DNA of 64,000 nucleotides from Ceratorhiza oryzae-sativae (Eukaryota; Basidiomycota; Agaricomycetes; Cantharellales; Ceratobasidiaceae). The notes beneath the pieces are model-generated. The model worked only from the letters and a program-made list of their open reading frames with translations, did not search any database and was not told where the DNA came from. Below are positions 31,280-42,661 of the stretch, one piece after another (position 1 is the stretch's first letter; every line of letters begins with the position of its first letter). The stretch covers positions 1,274,427 through 1,338,426 of the forward strand of contig JARWMV010000241.1 of assembly GCA_030998015.1 (NCBI GenBank), written 5' to 3'. Position numbers and translations under genes: made by a program.

Positions 31280-33443
31280 GCCACGTCTCTTTCCAACTAA
31301 ATCTGCGAAAGCAAAACTGAGTATCTGAAGAGGTGAGTGAGGTCGCCGATTCGTGGCAACTTGTATTCCTTGCCACTTTGTAGCCACTCCCTTTTGGGTA
31401 TGCAAGTTTGCGGCGCTCCCTGCAGACCCCCAAAATTATGTCTTCAAAGGGTAACTCTTCTCGATCACCACTTCACAACACGCTTTGGTTTCACACGGTA
31501 ATAGGATTGAACTCGAAGGTGCGGAGGGAAAATAATGGACGCTGCGAATGCATATAAACTTGAATTTACGCCGCACGGGAAGCAAGTTCGATAGTGTCCA
31601 ATTTCAATGCGACAGGTTCTTTCTATCTACAATCAACCCGTGTGGAGGGAGCGGACACACCGTATTCATTTATGCACGACGATGCAGCGAGTAACCAGGA
31701 TTGTAGAGAAACGGAAATTAAATTATGAGCGCCATAGTTTGTTCCTAAATTTCGGAAGAGGAATGGAGGCCTGAGAGCTCAGTAGACAAAGACTGCCAAA
31801 CGAAATAAACACACCAACCTCATTCCTGTTCGCAATGTTGTTACATTGAATGTAATTAGAGGCTCTTCTATTGGGACTGCTTGTGTTTCTTAATTTTGTT
31901 GATGCTATTATCAATATTCGTGTTCGCACAGCTGTTGGCATATTGCTTCCCGGTATATCTCTGTAAACACTTTGCGGGCTCAACTGATTCTCCCTACATC
32001 ACCCCAGATTCTGTTGGTTGGTTTGTACCCAGATTGATGGCACGAGCGGGTTTCATCAAAATAAAATGTGCGCCAGCCGGCAGCAGACCACTTCTCACAT
32101 TATAACGCCGGATGACTAGAACTTATCTACCATATTGGGTTCATCTGGGGTACCCCTGAATCCGACATATTTGATTTTATTCAAATAATAAGGCGCCGCT
32201 ACCCGAATCCAGAGCGGGGGAACTCCATCAGGATTGCACCTGAACAATACAACCCCCTTCGAAGTGTTCCATAGAATCCCAAATGTGAATAGACATCGTG
32301 GGCTTGACCTATTGTGGCTATCACCTTACAAAATATATTGCCACCCATCCCTTTGTCAAAGCTTGTGAAGCCAGCTTTGGTTGCAACCGAGCGGCAATTC
32401 AATGACTGCCTAAACACCTGCTTGACAACACAATTCAGGTGGTCGACATTGAGGCGCCGTGTAAGCAAAGTCAGATGTATTGATTCTTGATTTTTGTAGC
32501 AGACACGTGTAACAATACGCCAGCGCTCGATTTGGGTGTCAGATCTCTTCACTAACCGCGGTTCCGAAATGGAGAAGCTCAAGACTCCAGACACTGGGAA
32601 TGGTCCCCGGATTGCCACGAAGTGGCAACGACCACGCCGATCCACGACTCGCCAATCACCAAGTAACCACCCCAACAGAGTCTTGAATCGGGTTCTGGAC
32701 CAACTCACGTATTTAAAACATCGCCTTCATAAACTGCGCGTTGGGTAGCGCCCTCGACCAGCTGAACACCTCAGTCCAGAAATGGTGCCCTGGCCATTCA
32801 AACCATTCACGCGCAAGCGGTCAAAAATTCACGTTTTGTGAGGAAGCCGTTTAAATCTCACTTTCGTTAAACTAGTCTCATGATATACGTAGAGCATTTG
32901 GGTCACATGTACAACATACAAATGACGTACGTAGGCACTTTCGTGTGATCCAAACATCTGAATTTCGTTTATAGTTTATTAGATCCTTAGACGGCGGTAG
33001 TGCCAATAAAAAAAGCAGTCTTGGCAACGAACATGAGATGAAAATTGGGGATTATAATATCGTACTTATTGAGCCAACTGAAGTGAGCGAATTAGAGGGT
33101 ACGAGTTCTAGCCATTTATCCGTGATGTGACAGGACCTTCGTGAATACTCTAATGTCAAACGGTACAAGAAGCTCCTAGGTAAAGGGTAATCACATATTC
33201 TAGACTGCTATGATTCAGTACCTTGACAATTACGCGTATAGGTCGAGGGCTGTATCTGCCATTTACCTACAGCCCTCAATTGGTCACAACCCTTCGTTTG
33301 ACTCCCAGCACAGCATTCGTATCCTGGCCCATCTAAACTCGACCGGTCTATTCTATCAATTCTTCATTTTGCCTCTTTCGAGCGACACCCCAAATACCTT
33401 TTCTTCCACAGAACTGCTTGATTCATCCGTGTTCCAAGCCTCG
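31280..33443. other. intergenic, no supported gene
   Basis: A 169-codon minus-strand frame (32199-32708) is the longest candidate. It has an even amino-acid composition but no motif I recognise and no splice partner, so I leave it uncalled. The Hsp70-like gene's promoter should lie just above 31280. Confidence 0.45.
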
Positions 33444-34831
33444 ATGGACTTCGACCTCTGGAAAGGTTATTTGCCGCCTTCGGACTGCAACCATTTCGAG
33501 GACCTTGTTCGAATTTTGTCAAATCCTCGATCCACTCCGAAGAAGGCACGACCACGAGACGCACAACCCGCGGGTGCACTTCGTAGCCTGGAGCGGAAAT
33601 TTTTCAACGACATCCAGAGATACATGTCGGAGCGTGAAGCTAGGGTGCGCGAAGAGGTCCAGAAATCCATACCCCAACCGATACCAGAGAAGACTCCGAG
33701 TCCTCCAGAAGCCCCTCGTCTCGAACAATCCGTTCAAGCGGTAGAAGTAGAGCCGCCCCCTTCTGTCGAGCCGCCCAAGCAGCAGTCCATGGTCCAAGAT
33801 ACATCTCGTATTCGAGCGCTTGAGGGCGAGAAATTAGCAGCCGAACAAACCATAAATGCACTCAAGAGAGCCATGGCAGATGATGCCAAGGTCCACAAAT
33901 CGCTTCTCGCTAGTCTCAATATCCACGACAATCACGATGTGAGCTCTATCAAACGCGGGTTTGAGATCCTTAACGATCGGATCAGCGATTTTGCATCGGA
34001 GATAGTCGAGCAATTGATGAATCACGCCGAGTCGTTGCTCGACGACGTGAATGCTCTCAAGTGCCATGATTCCTCAGGTTTGTTTCAGCAGCTTGGAGTT
34101 AGTCATGACTCTCCATCGTTGCTTCGCTCGCACTCCGGAAAGGTACTTCCAGCGGGCTTGTTCGTGGACCTAGCCGTCGGTAGCATCATCTGCAGAACCA
34201 TCCACGAGGAAATATTCAGCCCGTTCTACCCTCTGCTGCAATCTGATCACAGCACGGATGAGGACGACAGGTCAAAATTTTTGTCAGAGATATACCAGAC
34301 GATCCGCAAGCGAGGTAAGCCTCTTGTCTTGGATCATGTCCGTTCGCTCAAATGTGGATGTAAACTGCATACCCAGATCCTCAGATGCAGAGTGCAAAGT
34401 GGCGCGTTGATACGTACTCCACCCTTGTTAAGCTCCACTCCGAAGACCGAGGACTAAGCCAGCGCATCCAGACCGAAGTGGGGTCGCGTATAGATGCTAT
34501 CATTGTTTGCCTGATTGGCAAAACTGTGCCCCTCGACAACGAGCTAAAAGGCCTAGATGACATCATCCAAAAGGCCTTGCGGTTGAATAACACGATCAAG
34601 ACCGAAGTGCTTCGTGTTGGAGACTTCCACACGATGTGCTTTGCAGCCGGAGAACCCTTTGACGAGCAGAGGATGTCGATTCTGGATGAACGGGTGGGCG
34701 AGAATCCACCATCAGAGATTTTATCCACATGTGGCCTCGGGTTACTTCTGACTCAAGCAGTTGGTGGAAACCAGGAGCCTAAGACGGAGGTCATCATGAA
34801 GGCCAAAGTGGTTTCAGAGAGTGTATTTTAG
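33444..34831 (+). CDS. uncharacterised protein with Pro-rich and helical regions
   Basis: Two exons, 33444-34314 and 34377-34831, joined by an intron 34315-34376 (GTAAGC..CAG) that keeps frame, give 441 residues. The start is the ATG of MDFDLWKGYLPPSDC, the first one followed by continuous protein-like sequence. Residues 60-90 are a charged helix (LERKFFNDIQRYMSERE), 95-130 a Pro/Glu-rich linker (PIPEKTPSPPEAPRLEQ) and 138-170 another helix (RIRALEGEKLAAEQTINALK). The C-terminal half is globular-looking with no motif I recognise. No signal peptide or membrane segment is seen. It is intact, so probably a real gene of unknown role. Confidence 0.7.
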
Positions 34832-35022
34832 GAGGATCTTGTAGAGGCTGCTTCATGCAGACCCAGATGGAAAGGAGCAGCATATATCGAAAGCAGTCAA
34901 GTTTACGATTATAGGTGAACTTACGATGTGAAAGGCTGCTGTTTACGCGATTGAGAAACGTTGGTTCACCAAATATATATATATATACAAGATGGCCAAT
35001 GTACTCGGACAAAAGCCAATTT

Positions 35023-35131
35023 GCTAGTTAGAACTGTGGTTCTAGCTAAGCTGGACGAGCGCTCACTAGATCAAACTAGCACGTGCTGCCGGTGCTCATT
35101 CAGCTTAGCTAGACACAAGATTCTAACTAGC
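35023..35131. repeat. imperfect 109-bp palindrome, MITE-like
   Basis: The left arm GCTAGTTAGAA..TCTAGCTAAGCTG and the right arm CAGCTTAGCTAGA..TTCTAACTAGC are reverse complements over about 40 bp, with a few mismatches around the middle of each arm. The loop is about 30 bp. This is the size and form of a small non-autonomous DNA element or a stable hairpin. I see no clear target duplication. Confidence 0.6.
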
Positions 35132-35196
35132 TCCAACGAGACAATCGCCTTTTGGCCGTGGGGCAGTAAGATTAAGTCAACAAAATCCAGAAAATC

Positions 35197-35310
35197 TAAG
35201 CAAGCTGGTGAGCGCCTCTGGGTTAATCGGGATGCAGGCGATACTTGTATGGGTCAGAGTAGCGCTTGATATACTGCGAGTAACACTCAAAGTGCTCACC
35301 AGCTTGCTTA
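35197..35310. repeat. second inverted-repeat element, 17-bp perfect arms
   Basis: TAAGCAAGCTGGTGAGC at 35197-35213 is repeated exactly in reverse complement at 35294-35310, about 80 bp apart. With the palindrome 66 bp upstream it forms a pair of hairpin elements. The sequences of the two elements are not the same. Confidence 0.6.
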
Positions 35311-36136
35311 CACTTTTGGGGTTTTTGTCAGCCGCACCCGAGCGGGGCACACGTGACTTCAAGTACGTGACTTGTGCGAGATGACGCGTTCACATGTTGG
35401 CGTTGATCTTGCTACCAACTGTCCTTCTGTCAGCCCTAGTGTATAAATCAGCATCGATATTACTTGAGTTGCTTTAAATATTTCTGTGGATTTATTTGGT
35501 CTATGATTGCCCATTGGCAATGTGGGAGGCCATCTTGGTGTTCCCCATCTTGCTGGGCTGGACGAGACTAAAGCTCGCGGAGTTTGTGTTCAGTTTAGAT
35601 CTTTCATCAAAAAAAATCTACATAATGACTTCTTTTCAGATATTGTATCGTGATAGAGCCCGGTGCAAAGTGGTGCTAGCCTAGTTTGAACAGGGCTTCG
35701 GCCAAGGGCCGCAAGCTATGTGAGTTTCAAGGACATGTCTGGGGATGAGGTGCACCTGGATTTAGTTTCCAGAGCCTCGATGGGTGGATTATTGTGTCAA
35801 GCATATTAAGCCACAGCTTATTCTTCGGCCTGTTCTCGTGGCCCTTTCACTCAGTGTCCCCACCTTTGTTAAAGCACCCGCCACATCAAACAGCCACGAC
35901 TAGTGACGGTGAGTTCCCCGGTGAGTGGCATTGGCACAATCCTAGTCGCATGTGTTCCATTCTCAGAGTGGTCAAATGGCGCGTGTTACCACACATCCGG
36001 GCTCCCACCTTCCCCCCTCCTCTTGGACCTATGATCAATGCAGCGCGGTAGCAGAGACCACTGAATAATCCGATGGACCCTGTATGCGACCTGTGCCGAC
36101 AAACGACGACCCCTTCTGAGCTTTAGAATCATCAAG

Positions 36137-36743
36137 ATGGCCACCCTTATTTCTACAATCCCGACCCTGCTATTTGGCGCTTTGGCGTGCACTATAATCC
36201 TAAACTTCGAGGGCTCGCTTCAGTTTGCCGGGTGAGTGAAATCCCTTTCCTAGCCGATGTCCAAGAGCTGAGCTTTTGACACAGCGTTCTAACTAAAAAT
36301 CTCGATGCGAAGGCTTGGGTGATTTTCCTATCCCCATTGGCTATATTTAGGCCTGCGATATACCCCACACGAGCCCTTGCATTACCTATTCTCGAGCCCC
36401 CGAGCGGACAGGCTTGTCGTATTGCCATTGCGTATAATGGATCCCTCGGTGTGTACGCTTGTATAATTCTACCGAGAAATAGGCTAATAAAATATTGGCA
36501 ACCGACGCGGTTTTTGAGGTTGGGCTGTACTGGTTAAGCGGTATGTTCACTTTCAGAGTGTTTGGCTTCCAGGCATTCGCCTCCCCAATCGTATTCGACG
36601 CGCTCTCGACCATTTCACTCCTCTATCTCCTCCCACAAACGCACGCTTTCAAAGCCTCCACCGCGTTTAAATATCTACATTTTCTCCTGTATACTTCTTT
36701 GGGCGCGACGCCTGGTGTATTTGGAAATCAACTGGTTCTGTGA
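36137..36743 (+). CDS. uncharacterised multi-pass membrane protein
   Basis: Exon 1 (36137-36231) encodes MATLISTIPTLLFGALACT.., a hydrophobic N-terminus. The intron 36232-36284 (GTGAGT..CAG) keeps frame into VLTKNLDAKAWVIFLSPLA, then RPAIYPTRALALPILEPPSG. A second short intron from about 36446 (GTGTGT) leads to ILATDAVFEVGLYWLSGMF and FGFQAFASPIVFDALSTISLL, with the tail FKYLHFLLYTSLGATPGVFG. At least four hydrophobic stretches suggest several membrane passes. I do not recognise the family, and it is not recognisably an STE3 receptor. Exon limits after the first are tentative. Confidence 0.5.
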
Positions 36744-37163
36744 TAATCCCATTTTGGGCAAGTCATTAGCTCCTTACCGGGATGGAATCACAAAGTTCAA
36801 ATGATAAATTGGAACAGCGCTGTCTGGACATTCGACTTTGCTCGGTCTCGTCTTCTTGGCAGCTCACTTGACGTGAGGTCGTTGTCTGACTAACCGAGGT
36901 GCAGCGCCGTTAGCTAGTGTCGAGAAGGTAGTGACAAACGGGAATATATGCTACGACCTGGTGAATTGATCCTAAGGAACAGTAATAGGTGACGCCAGGA
37001 CAAACAGAAGAAAACGGAGCGCCGTGCGAGCATAGGGCGGGTATTACCCTGAATCAAAACACGGATAAGGCAAGTAGACAAACACGAATTTACTACATAC
37101 TGACTGATGAGTGTCCAGCATGTACGGATCAAACGGCCCCTTCGTATGCCTAAGGATAAGTAG
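36744..37163. other. intergenic, no supported feature
   Basis: Nothing supported between the membrane-protein gene and the low-complexity coding relic. Confidence 0.45.
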
Positions 37164-38387
37164 TTGCGAACACCACACCAGCGTCGCATAAACTCCAACT
37201 CGTTTGAGCACTTGAGGACCAAAATGCACGGCTACGAGGTCCGACAGACTCCGCCCCAGATCACGAATTGCCGACAAACCCCTCAGTCGCATCCCATCCG
37301 TTCACCCATCCCAACGCGCCAACCCATTATTGCCTCTGAGCTTGATCCCAACGCCTGCCCTGCCCTCTCTACCACTCATAGCGTCATTGAGCACTCTGAC
37401 GAAATTTCCAGCGACCCCCGAGCCGCCTACCAGCAGCTTGAGCTTCCCCAGATCGTTCGAACTGTGATCGGATGACGAGAGCAATAGCGCTCAGACACCT
37501 AACGCACAGCCACAATCGAGAACGCAAACAAAGGCGGAGAGTAGCGACAACAAAAATGCCGGCAGAGATAAGGGCGCGAATAAGGGCGATTCTAGCGAGA
37601 CCGTTTTCGAGCTCGCTGCGGTGCCAGGTGGGACAATCCCTTCGCGAGGCGAATACGAGACCTGGGGCACAGGACCTAACCCAGTTCTTCTGGAAACTGC
37701 TCGGAGCGGAATCCCGTCGACATGTGGCGCAATTTGGAGAACAGCAACAGGTAACACTTACTCTTTTGTTTTCTTATTGCGATTTAGTTCGTCTTATATT
37801 TGATAGCCGCCGGCCCCTAGCCAGCCAGCCATGGGCAGAGTACCCTTTCTGGAGTCACGCCCCTGACAGCCGAGCAACCTGGATGCCCAACGGCTGGTTC
37901 GGTTCTTACCGCTGGAGAGCCCACGGAAGTACCCGGACCTCTGACCAATTATTCTAACACGCTAACCGCAATCAATGCAAGTCCAGTCGCCAACACCTGG
38001 ATGCAATAGGCGAGCCCGAATCTCGATTTGGGGGCCCCAGCTCAAGCTCAAGCTCAAGCTCCAGTCACCTCCAATAGATCTGACTTCGACGTGCCCTAGT
38101 TCCCTTCCATTCATCATGCTACAAGCCCAACTGTCATCCCACCCAGGCCCAACCCCCTTCAATCTCCAAGTCTTCCCGCAACGCCCGGGGTCATCCCGAT
38201 GGAAGTCGCTTGGACGGGCCTCGGCCTGACAACGAGTCCTCAGGTACCGCCGGTCCCGAACAGCGCGAGATTCACAGGCGAGACGACCCACCCATCGACC
38301 CACCCTTGACACATCGCGGCCATGTTGCTCTCTCTGACTAGCTAGTTCAGCCAGGCAGCCGAGGGAATATCGCATGGGCAAATATCA
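37164..38387 (+). pseudogene. frame-broken Ser/Thr/Pro-rich coding relic
   Basis: Protein-like text jumps between forward frames. An Asn/Lys/Asp-rich stretch runs near 37520-37620. Then FFWKLLGAESRRHVAQFGEQ ends at a likely donor at about 37750. TLSGVTPLTAEQPGCPTAGS and a poly-Ser stretch from a (CAAGCT)n repeat near 38037-38062 follow, then PRPDNESSGTAGPEQREIHR. Each stretch ends at a frame change or stop rather than at a clear splice site. It may once have been continuous with 38388-39212. Decay is the simplest reading; assembly indels are the alternative. Confidence 0.4.
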
Positions 38388-39212
38388 ATGGCCGGAACCA
38401 AAATGAACACTGATTGGTCTGAAGGAGATATCGATACGGCAGCGGATGGGATGCTTGTGGAGGACGATGATATGAATATGGAAGAGGCCAGCATGGGTAT
38501 GGAAGAGGTGGAAGTCTCCCCCGAAGTTGACGAAATGGATACGGAGGAACCGGAACACGTGGATACCCCAATAGGATCTCCAGCTCTCGGTGCGGCTGGG
38601 TCTCTCGACACGCCAATAGGATCGACCATTATGGAGTCGAACTCGGACGATGCGAGCGATATCCAATTGCCTGCAGCTATGGAGTTCTGCTTTGTGGAAC
38701 TAGCCGAAGTTGCGCTTCAACCTCAAGCAGCTATCCCTCCACCCAGCCCCAGCGCTACCCCTGCTCCTGCTGCCATCCCTGCGGCTGTGCCAAATTACGA
38801 CCCTCAGCCCAAATACGTCTACCAGAAGTCGAAGGTGGCCAAGTCTCGGCTATTGTACTGGATCGGAATGCGACCAAATAAGCCCAACAAGCCGCAAAAG
38901 CGATGTGCGAACATGGCCCGAGCCGTCTCTAATAGCGACCAGCCCATACCTTCTCTTTGGCTCAAATCGGTATGTCGGGCGACCTTTGTGGAGTGGGAGG
39001 ATACCGGATTTGTGCGTCAGTTCAAGATCCCGCATATACCCTGGTCTTGGACGTCTGAGTTGGCGCTATCTACAATCGACGACATGGTGTCGAATTTGCA
39101 ACATAAGACAATTGAAGATGCCCCATCAGGGGTACCATTGCCTGGACAAGGTGGGGCATCAGGACCAGCTCAAGTCGAGCTAGACATGGACGAACATGAC
39201 TCAAATGTTTGA
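38388..39212 (+). CDS. uncharacterised acidic protein, possibly partial
   Basis: A 274-codon frame starting MAGTKMNTDWSEGDIDTAAD. Residues 10-65 are strongly acidic with Met-Glu-Glu clusters, then come two DTPIGSP-type repeats and a Pro/Ala-rich linker. The C-terminal part is more globular and basic (KVAKSRLLYWIGMRPNKPN, then IPSLWLKSVCRATFVEWED). No domain is recognised. The preceding kilobase contains similar low-complexity protein text in broken frames, so this may be the 3' part of a larger gene, and the ATG at 38388 may not be the true start. Confidence 0.45.
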   Translation: MAGTKMNTDWSEGDIDTAADGMLVEDDDMNMEEASMGMEEVEVSPEVDEMDTEEPEHVDTPIGSPALGAAGSLDTPIGSTIMESNSDDASDIQLPAAMEFCFVELAEVALQPQAAIPPPSPSATPAPAAIPAAVPNYDPQPKYVYQKSKVAKSRLLYWIGMRPNKPNKPQKRCANMARAVSNSDQPIPSLWLKSVCRATFVEWEDTGFVRQFKIPHIPWSWTSELALSTIDDMVSNLQHKTIEDAPSGVPLPGQGGASGPAQVELDMDEHDSNV

Positions 39213-40856
39213 CGGCGCTATGGGCAACGTCCAGGTAGAGATCTACAATAACAGAGCTTCAAACGAAGTGGCGTCTGTCAGCGCGAGGGGGTGGGGACTG
39301 AACAGGTCTGCGCCCAACGACGACCTAGAATCTGAGACAGAAAAGAAGCAGAGTCAGACGAGGATGGCGAGGGTGATTGTAATGCACAAATGGGTGTGAT
39401 GGATATAGAGCTGGAAGGGGGTGATGATGTAGTGGCCTAGGAGCACCTCAACAACCTGCTACACGAGTTGCTGGTGGCCGGGCTCGCATAAAAAGCGCAC
39501 GCCATGTTCACACATTAGAATTGCTGAATGTGGCCAGGTTTTTGCGATAAATTATTCGCTGGATGGCTTGAAGACCAACTTGTTTCGTTCGCGTTCTTTT
39601 CAGTCCCCTGTGTCTAAATAATCAAATAAGTGGAGCTCGTACTGGCTCCAATGAACTGCCCTATTCGACGATCGGATATCTATGTGGTTTCCTAACCGTA
39701 TATTCAACCTAGGATGTGGCGCCAAGCTCTAGGCCTGTGACTGGAGGATTTTCCGCGAGGTATATCAATGATGCTGCAGAACACGACATGAGACCCCACG
39801 AAAAAACGAGAGAAGTATGGAGCGTTTAGAGCGGAGAGTGGGGATATTTTGAACAAAGATCGAGGATCTGATGCAAATCTTAGTTAGAACAGCCTGAGTT
39901 ACATGTTGTTCTTATGTAACCATGATCTCTGCGGGCAGGCTAGATGAACAAAGTAACAATAGAGGCAGCGAAGCATAGTTGAGCCATCCAGACAAGGCCG
40001 GCATTGTTGTCACATATAGTAATTCTAATATCAGAGTCTACGATCCATTCGTCGGCAGCAAGCTATTTGTATGCGTCGTTCATGCGCTATATTCCTACGC
40101 AATCGCGTTTGCAGAAATCGGCTGGTTTATCTTGTGCCGATGCTGTAACAGCGCTCAGTTGTCTGGAGTACCAGAACTACCGAAGCCGAATGGGTGACCC
40201 TAAATGGGGATCTCTGGCTGATAAAGTCTTTAGGAAGCGACAGGCAGCTTGTCGTTTCTAGCTCGATGACGAAACCCATGAGTGCAGTCGGACCCCTCGT
40301 TTGTGAACTGATAAGGTGCTAGTGATAAGTATTTTTCTCCCCAACTGGTTTTGTGGACCACAGCTATAAAATTCCAGAAACGGTAGAGTGGGCCGAGGTT
40401 TTTGTATATCCGTACTGAGTGGAGGGACTAAGATTACGGGCCCAGGATCAGCCTATCAATAGTGTTCACCAACGAGGGTGAAAGATACCTTGTTTGGACT
40501 ATCACTCCCCCTGTGCCATCGTTTCTTTGCTGAGCAGCGTCTGCAAGTCATGGTCATACAATGACCTTGACGTAGACACAAAACAATACAACCCAGACGT
40601 CGTAATACAAGTTAGAGCCTATTACGAGGCGGTCGCGAAAGTAACAATCCATTTATTCTTCAGCGGGCCCAGAGGACACTGCTGCACGATTTGATCCGAC
40701 TCGGTTGAAAGCTCCCGCTAACAATGTACAATTGTGCCCAAATACATTATGCATACAGACGGCAAAAAAACTGTTACACATTCATATGCATACATAGAAT
40801 CATAAATATCCAAAAATCAATCCCAGCAGAACGAAGGTGTGTGAACGAAGAAACGC
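39213..40856. other. intergenic, no supported gene
   Basis: Only short, featureless frames. The part nearest 40856 should be the 3' UTR of pheromone-precursor copy 4. Confidence 0.5.
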
Positions 40857-40952
40857 CTAGGCGATGACGCAGTATTGGGTGCCGCTTCCGCTGTCGCCGC
40901 GATCTTGGTTGACGGGCTCAGGGGTGTAGATATAGGTAGCGGTGGAATCCAT
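40857..40952 (-). CDS. lipopeptide mating pheromone precursor, diverged copy 4
   Basis: A 31-residue open frame starting MDSTATYIYTPEP and ending GTQYCVIA. It shares the MDS start, the NQDRGDSGSG core and the CVIA CaaX box with the three copies at 16.7-23.3 kb. It lacks five residues in the pro-region and has Thr for Ser three residues before the prenylated Cys. The predicted mature peptide is GDSGSGTQYC (inferred cleavage after the Asp-Arg pair). The flanks are not visibly part of the tandem array, although a TTTATGTATG box sits at a similar upstream distance (about 41053). It could be an older paralogue or a pheromone of different specificity. Confidence 0.83.
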   Translation of the reverse strand: MDSTATYIYTPEPVNQDRGDSGSGTQYCVIA

Positions 40953-41687
40953 GAGTATGATTTTGAGAGTGTGGGTTTGAGGGTTTGAGAGTAAGAGTAG
41001 CTGAGTAGAAGGAAGTATACTAGCTTGAGGATGCAAACTCACAGAAAGGTAGGTTTATGTATGCGTCGAGAGCGGCCAGCGAGTGTGATAGTCGGACGTC
41101 GCGAGCTCATTGTCGCCTCGCAAGACAATGAGGATGTCTCGACGACACCATGCGTACCTAGGCCCGTGGAAAAGTGAACAATAAGGATCGAAATGGTGTG
41201 ATCAAAGTACCGATCAGCGCCACCTGTTTGTACGGATATAGACGATTTTCAGCTCCGGTGGCAACTATTCTACCGGCGATTCGGTTTCGAGGATCTAGGA
41301 ACGTCGCGCGCTCGAAAAAAAAAAAGGCTAGCTCATGCCTTGTCGAAAACGCTTTCTCTCAAATTGACCCCCTTGTGTCTGTAGGATCTTCACCGAGGCA
41401 TACGGATACAGCACACGGAATGCCCCGATCCCAAGCGATCAAGGAACCGTCATCATCGAGTACAATGGCATTGACATATGACCAGACCTTCTGTCCGTTA
41501 ATCGGACAACTATTGTGCCAAGCTTGAACAAATAGATGGCAGTGCTTATGATACTCGCATGACAATATCTCCTTTGCTCAACATCATGTCATACGCATAA
41601 AAATGAAATTCATACAAAGTAATGAAGGGCATTGCGCGATACAAGGAGAGCGGGCAGGAAGTGTATCAACAGGAGGAGCAAAGCAAA
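40953..41687. other. intergenic between pheromone copy 4 and RPL14
   Basis: Contains the promoter of pheromone copy 4 (minus strand) and the 3' UTR of RPL14. Frames at 41174-41565 on both strands are featureless. There is a 13-base A run at about 41317-41329. Confidence 0.45.
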
Positions 41688-42661
41688 TCATGCAGATTTC
41701 TTGGCTGCCTTGAATGCCGCGTCCCTGCGTTGCTTTTTGTAGACCATGACGGAGAATCTGTACACAGTCGGATGTTAGACAGACGTAATATTGGGTAAAG
41801 AGCGGTCGTGAGTAGGCATGGTTGATGGAACGGGTCTGACAGGAAGAATGGATCCAAGGAACAATTCAAGGATGAAACTCACCGGTCGAAATCGCCCAGC
41901 GTCCTTCGCTTGGCAATCGACGCACGCCTCTGGGCCCACGTCGACTTTTCCCACTTGGCGACAACGTCCTCCTTTTCAAACTTTTTCTTAACGACGCCAG
42001 TGCCTATCCCGCAACACGAATTTACGTCCGTTGGAAGATATTATGAAAGCATCACGAGAGACCATATTCCAATTAGTTCGAATGCAACTCGGCAGACTAA
42101 TGTACGCACCAGCTCCGCGGGGGAGGCCCTTGACGGTCAAGGGGGTGAGAACAAGGTGGCGGTAAGGGAAAGCTTGGCGGGGGACACCAGTGAGGGGACC
42201 ATCGATGATTGCCTATACCACAAGGTTAGCATGCATCCAGCATGTCTCCAACGCATTCCCAGCATAGACCCTCCCCAGCGAGTACCAGCCACATTCCCCC
42301 CTAAGCTGTTTATTGCCCCTTCCCAAAAGTAGCGTATACATCTCGGATTCGCAGACACTCACCCGGTTCTGGTCAATGATCTCCACAATCGCTGCGATTT
42401 TCCCTTCCGACGGGCCATTCTTGAGGAGCACGACACGGCCGACCTCGACAAAGCGGGTGAAAGTGGATGGGTCCTGGATGACGAACGAAACGAGTTAGCT
42501 ATGGCGTAGCTTGGCTGATGATATGTGCCAAAGCCAAATTTGATCCATCCAACCCAATTGCAGTGATCCAACCATGTTTGTCCTGTTAACCTCGTCGAAA
42601 TATCCGCCTATAATATCCCCCCAAGAACTTTGACATCGTTTTGTACGCAACTCACCCGCAT
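41688..42661 (-). CDS. RPL14: 60S ribosomal protein L14 (eL14)
   Basis: A structural protein of the large cytosolic ribosomal subunit. Five exons on the minus strand: 42656-42661 (only ATG CGG), 42363-42473, 42110-42212, 41883-42003 and 41688-41757, all with GT..AG introns and consistent phase. They give 136 residues, close to yeast L14. Recognisable parts are [19 protein letters not shown] and [13 protein letters not shown] (a KOW-type RNA-binding fold), [20 protein letters not shown], and the basic C-terminus [16 protein letters not shown] followed by [17 protein letters not shown]. The tiny first coding exon with an intron right after it is common for ribosomal protein genes. The gene looks intact. 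Confidence 0.95.

Larger units (their letters stand above)
34832..36136. other. intergenic with two inverted-repeat elements
   Basis: No gene supported. An (AT)n tract lies at about 34973-34987, followed by the two hairpin elements annotated separately. Two ACGTGACTT motifs lie near 35350-35371. Confidence 0.5.

Noticed and set aside
32199..32708. 169-codon minus-strand frame as a gene
   Set aside because: No motif recognised, no neighbouring exons, and similar lengths occur by chance in this window.
36137..36743. Multi-pass membrane protein as a STE3 pheromone receptor
   Set aside because: Too short and without the receptor's characteristic segments; hydrophobicity alone is not enough despite the nearby pheromone genes.
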